Below, piece after piece: positions 59,828 through 64,000 of a stretch of DNA of 64,000 nt. The DNA comes from Mucidula mucida (lineage: Eukaryota; Basidiomycota; Agaricomycetes; Agaricales; Physalacriaceae). The position numbers and the translations under genes are program-made. The stretch covers positions 372,001-436,000 of the forward strand of contig JADNYV010000010.1 of NCBI GenBank assembly GCA_015501055.1, given 5' to 3'. The notes below the pieces were generated by a model. That model was given only the letters and a program-made list of their open reading frames with translations. It had not been told where the DNA came from and did no database searches. Numbering within the stretch: position 1 is the stretch's first letter; each line of letters starts with the position of its first letter.

Positions 59828-61695
59828 ATGCAATCAGTATCACCAACGGTGCCTTCGTCGCTATTCGGGACGTCGTCGCAAGATATAAATGACTTCTTGA
59901 ACACCGAATTGTTCTCTTCTTCCTCGTCGTCTGCCTCATCGCCGGCTTCATCGTCGTCTCTACAGACCCCTCCCCAATCGGCACCGCTTGCAAGTTTTGC
60001 GGATATTTACTCGGGCAGCAGCGACCTGTTCTCTGGCGGCGACATCTCCGTCCAGTCGGACCTATTCAACTTTCTTAACGGCGACATGAAGAGTGCCCCT
60101 ACTTTCGACGACTTCATGACTACCTTTGGCGATAGCCAGGCCCTGGGTATCGACCCGTCTCTCATGTCTTCGCAATCATCGTTATCGAATTCCAGTCCTG
60201 AATCGTCACATTCATCCACCTCTCCTTCTACAAGCACCCAGCCTTCACCCATAGATCCGGTCAAGGTCGCCGGCCATGGCAAGGCTCGCAAGGGCACAGT
60301 GCAATCTGGCGGTGTCACCAAGAAGTCGGCGTCTGCCCCCTCACGGGCACTACCAAAGAAAGAGGCCAAGGAAGTCCACGAGAAAGAGAACGACGAGGAC
60401 GAGGATTTGGATGGCGATATCCCAGATTCATGGCGTCCAGCGCCTGAGGTATACGCCAAGATGACCAGCAAGGAGAAGCGACAGCTGCGGAATAAAATCA
60501 GCGCTCGCAACTTCCGTGTTCGGAGGAAAGGTAATGATTTCTTTGCTGCTTTGTTGCTGTGTCGCTAACTTCTTTGTAGAATACATCAACACTTTGGAAC
60601 TTGACATCGCCGAGCGAGATCGTCTCCTCACCGCCATCCGCTCTGAACTCGGCTCGACGCAGAGTGAAAACCAAGCCTTGCGTCGAGAGATTGATGCTCT
60701 CAAGAACGCTTTACTTGGTGGACGTTCTGTAAAACAGGAAGAGTCGCCGACACTTTCATCTCCGTCCCTATTCTCGCCTCTCATCTCATCACCAAAGGAT
60801 ATCCTTTCTTCGCAATCACCCATGTGGGGTGGTCTCTCTGCCGCTCGTGTACATACGGTGCTCATGCCCGAGTGGGGTAGCAAAGGTTTGCAAGAAAACA
60901 TCAATCCCGCACTTAATGCACCGGCATCTCAGCCCGCAAACGCGAATGTCAAGCCGCAAGGTTTCGACGGGTTCGCGGATGGTAACAATTTCACCCTCAA
61001 GAACCTCGATGCGTACGTCCTTTCTTTTCCTTCAATGTTTCAGTTTTTCTGATTCATTTTCGGAATACAGATACCGTATGCATTTGTGGACCAAGATGGC
61101 ATCGCAACATGCTACTTCTTCTTCGCCCACCCACTCTCATTCATCGCTTTCGTCTTCCCCGTCACCGCCGCCGATGCCTCAACCGCATCACTCACCACTT
61201 CCCGATCCTCGGTTCTCTCCCTCGCCGTTCACCAATCCCTCTCTTCCTTATCTTACTGGTTCGCCTACTCTACACGGCTTGGCGAGCAACATGGGCGTCA
61301 AGTTCTTCCGCGACTCCAAGCCTACGCCCGGCTCCAGTCTTGGTGCGCTTCTCTCGGGCAAGCAGCCTGCGAAGAAACCTTTCGCTTCGTCGACGGCCGG
61401 GCCTACGCCAGAGCAGGCTCTCATTGCCACGCTCGCACACCAAACGCTTTTCAAGCGGTTGGGCGGCGCGTTCTGGGATGCGTTCTCCGGTGACAAGTCA
61501 CCTTCGTCTGCGCAGCAGCCATCCATTGACAGCGACAAGGTTCGCAGAGTCTTGGAGGGCAAGGCTGTTGTTCGCGTTGTGGACGTGGACTCGAAGCCTG
61601 TTCCCAAGCCTGTGGAGATCAAGAAGGAGCCGACGGACAGTGTTTGCGCGTTGCTAGAGGAGAGCATGAGGAGTTTGACGATTAATAAGAAATAG
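59828..61695 (+). CDS. bZIP transcription factor
   Basis: Nuclear DNA-binding regulator. Three exons start at 59828 (MQSVSPTVPSS) after CCTCCCG and stop at 61695, for about 580 residues. The N-terminal 200 residues are Ser/Pro-rich with acidic and Phe/Asp patches such as FDDFMTTFGD, typical of activation domains. The basic region, RQLRNKISARNFRVRRKEYI, is split by intron 1 at about 60532-60580. It keeps the Asn and Arg of the N-x7-R bZIP signature (counted N-KISARNF-R). A leucine-zipper-like helix follows (LELDIAERDRLLTAIRSELGSTQSENQALRREIDALK). The C-terminal third is low-complexity with conserved blocks NMGVKFFRDSKP, ALIATLAHQTLFKRLGGAFWDAF and SVCALLEESMRSL. The basic region resembles MeaB-like bZIPs of ascomycetes; orthology is not proven. 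No frame problem is seen. Confidence 0.9.
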
Positions 61696-61894
61696 AGGGA
61701 GGCGGCATTGATTGTGTATTTGTATAGGACTCTCTTTATTCGTTCCTTTTGATCTTGTGGATTTTAGTTAAGTTATTTTACATAGTACGATCACCCTCAC
61801 TCAGTCTACTGCTCATATTACCAGAATATATTACTCTTGCTGTATGACTTTGACTTTTCTTACGCCAGTTCAGCATTAATGGCAACCTTGATTA

Positions 61895-62766
61895 CATCGA
61901 GAATCTAATTGGGAGTTGGACATAATTACTCACCATACTCCAGGCCAATAATCCCATCGTTCTGGGACGCATTTCATTCATTCTAACACTCGCTGCCCCT
62001 CCGCCCGACACAGATGAGGGAGTCGTGGTGCTAGAACTCTTCCAAGTTTTGTCAGAGCGCGACCCGGTGTTTGGCATGCCAGTCCTCATGTGTCGTGATG
62101 GAGAGAAAACTTACCTCATTGTGCCATCAAAGGTGAGTCGCGGCAAATACCAATCCTGAACGAATGACAGACTGTTGACAGAACCTAAAATTCAAGTTTA
62201 ATGTCCAACACAACTGTACGACAGCGAAATGTACTGCTTCCGGAGTGCGCAAGCGCAAACAGGAGCGACAAGACTCTGAAGTTACCGAGAATTTTATCGA
62301 ACACCAGCCATTGGACCGTTATTTTATCAACACGCATGCCTTTCACAATGCGCACCTCGTACGAGCGACGCTTCCCAGATCACTTACCGTACCACTTCCG
62401 ATTGTGGATGATCGCAAAGCGTTTCACTCAGAGCTCGCGTCACAATTACGCGCAACGGCCACCGTGAAGAAAGCCTCAAAAGAAGCAGCAGCAGGCACTC
62501 GGAACGAAAGCGCGGAGAAGGCAATACCGCCGGCCAACCAAAAGCAAAACAAGCACGAAAAAAGAAAGCAGCAGCACCTCAATCTGGGACTCGGTTAGTT
62601 ATTCGACTGAAGCCAGCACAGGTCCAGGCGGCGATGAGGAAAGGAGCCGCCATTTTCGACAGTGGCGAAGAGGACAGTAGTTCCGATGACGAGGAGGATG
62701 ATTGGTCTGGTAATGAAGTCGACGACGTAGATTTTGTCCTCGATATTAGCGACAGCGAGCTGTAGT
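61895..62766 (+). pseudogene. 3' remnant of a transposon-associated hypothetical gene
   Basis: Consecutive segments read PIVLGRISFILTLAAPPPD, ELFQVLSERDPVFGMPVLM, KTYLIVPSK, then FNVQHNCTTAKCTASG, RQERQDSEVTENFIEHQ, YFINTHAFHNAHLVRATLPRSL, and an acidic end DSGEEDSSSDDEEDDW with a stop at 62766. The order (strand-rich region, HNC...C, IEH, INTHAxHN, LPRxLT) is one I associate with large, repeated agaricomycete proteins near transposase genes, recalled from pattern only. The N-terminal part is absent upstream, so this is a fragment. Frame continuity between the basic region and the acidic tail needs one extra G in the GGG at 62586-62588. Confidence 0.4.
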
Positions 62767-64000
62767 AGTACAAATGAGATGTTCTATAGAGTACACAAAT
62801 CATAGGGTCTGCAGATATCGGAGACAACGAGGGAGATGGATGGCAAACCCATGGCCGACCTGTTTTCACACCATCCTGTCATCACATTTGAGGTAACATG
62901 GTGGGAGGAGAGAGAGAGGTGTGGTAGCCACATCGCCAGCAGCCATATGGACTCCGGGCAGAAGTCATATCAGATCCAGACCGATCATCACCTGTCTCCG
63001 CCCTTTTCTTTCCACCTCGATCACACCCGGAGGCACTTTGGCGGTGTATTTGCAGCACTGGTAGTCTAGTGGGCTACTTGCGGTCATGGTGTTTTCTTTG
63101 CGTAGATTTTTGTCCCTTCTCCGGCCTCCGCTCAATGTGTTGTACTTTTGTTACAGTGAGCTTTTCTTCAAGCCCAAGGGATGCGTTATTTAAGACCGTA
63201 CTTTGAGGTAGACTAGCTGAGAGGTTGCCCGCCCCACTGAGCCCGCTGAACGGAAACAGAAACTTTTTTGCTTTGTCCGATAGTAACATATTCCTTCCTC
63301 GACAGTATAGCGTAGTATACCATGCTACCTGCGTAAAACCGTTGACATTCTGGAGTGTAGTACGCCCTGAATGGAAGATGGTCAAACTTGAATCAAGGAC
63401 AGACAGATGAGAAAGTTAGCTCCCGTCATTGTCGAGTGCGAATTCAGACCCGCACCAAGCAGTCTTCCAATTAAGCTTGATCTCCACTGCCATCATAACA
63501 AATCTTGTACGACTGCATTCATGGCACAGGTAGTCTAAGGGGGTTGTTACCTGCCACTGTGAATATAAGATAAGTTTCCGAATCTTTTGCACGTCAGGTT
63601 TGTGCAAAAGCATGGCCCGACCTTCTTGGCGCAAGCTTCCTCTTCTTTTGCGCCGTCTCTCGCCGCTCTCTTTCCCTTGAAAGCTCTTTTTACGGAGAAT
63701 TATTCTTCAAGCAATACCTCAAGCGATCGGTATTTTAACGTGTGCTGGGCACATACTTCACCTGGCTGGACTATCCCACTACGGCCTGTAATACCTTTTT
63801 GCTTGTTCGAATGAATAAGTAGGACCCATTTGGTAGTATGTATACTATAAAATAGAGTGGCTACGAAGAACGTTGACATTCTGACCTAGAGTTACATTTG
63901 CACCCACACTGCTCCAGAAAGTGGCATGATAGTCGTAATGTAATCAACGAACGACATCCATGCCCTGCTCGCTTCACGATGCGTCACTGTAGGCCAGATC
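62767..64000. other. Right edge, no gene seen
   Basis: The last 1.2 kb shows only short overlapping open frames. No tRNA cloverleaf, repeat end or conserved motif was recognised. Confidence 0.45.

Noticed and set aside
63050..63540. tRNA-like segments (GGTAGTCTAGTGG and GGTAGTCTAAGG)
   Set aside because: Neither could be folded by eye into acceptor, anticodon and T arms of a full cloverleaf.
1..64000. CRISPR arrays or bacterial operons
   Set aside because: No regularly spaced direct repeats were seen, and gene structure is intron-rich and eukaryotic throughout.

Overview
This window is nuclear DNA of a filamentous basidiomycete, most likely a mushroom-forming agaricomycete. Protein genes are split by many short introns (about 45-65 nt, GT...AG with CTNAC-like branch sites). 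Several families seen here are typical of Agaricomycetes: seven-transmembrane DUF6534 proteins, fast-evolving F-box proteins, BTB proteins and Ifi-6-16-like proteins. There are no operons, and no bacterial or organellar genes were seen. Gene models below were assembled by eye from frames and splice sites, so start codons and small exons are the weakest parts.

Layout. 0.5-2.6 kb (-) holds a many-exon cytochrome P450, followed by about 4.4 kb with no recognisable gene. 7.0-8.2 kb (+) is a C2H2 zinc-finger protein; 8.7-10.1 kb (-) an F-box protein; 11.2-12.0 kb (-) a small basic CCDC137-like protein; 13.0-15.5 kb (+) a berberine-bridge-type FAD oxidase; 15.8-17.2 kb (+) the histone chaperone Rtt106; 17.6-19.8 kb (+) a Kre6/Skn1 family GH16 beta-glucan synthesis protein. 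21.2-22.0 kb (+) is a broken UbiA prenyltransferase. 22.4-24.3 kb (-) is a GT90/CAP10 glycosyltransferase. 24.6-32.2 kb is a duplicated cassette, 7TM DUF6534 (-) with a divergent short-chain dehydrogenase (+), present twice. 32.6-34.1 kb (+) is an extended SDR/epimerase-like reductase and 34.3-35.8 kb (+) a second F-box protein. 36-44.6 kb (+) is a very large secreted-type gene joining a pectate-lyase/GH55-like beta-helix to a GH18-like domain and a long C-terminal region. 45.6-47.6 kb (-) holds membrane-protein genes, 48.6-49.8 kb (+) a BTB protein and 50.3-51.3 kb (-) a secreted Ifi-6-16-like protein. 51.5-54.75 kb is a complete hAT-type transposon unit with terminal inverted repeats and a perfect 8-bp target duplication, but its transposase lacks the C-terminal part. 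55.6-56.3 kb (-) is a hypothetical gene, 59.8-61.7 kb (+) a bZIP factor and 61.9-62.8 kb (+) the 3' remnant of a transposon-associated gene.

Functional themes are cell-wall glucan and glycan work (Kre6/Skn1, GT90, beta-helix/GH18 fusion), oxidoreductases (P450, FAD oxidase, three SDR-type enzymes), regulation (zinc finger, bZIP, BTB, F-box) and chromatin (Rtt106). I see no coherent biosynthetic cluster.

The two strongest structural observations are the duplicated 7TM/SDR cassette and the beta-helix/GH18-like fusion, whose GH18 catalytic motif looks degraded. A third matters for anyone using these models: about ten otherwise well-conserved genes each show one apparent missing base, most often in or beside a short homopolymer. 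That pattern fits consensus errors better than widespread gene death.
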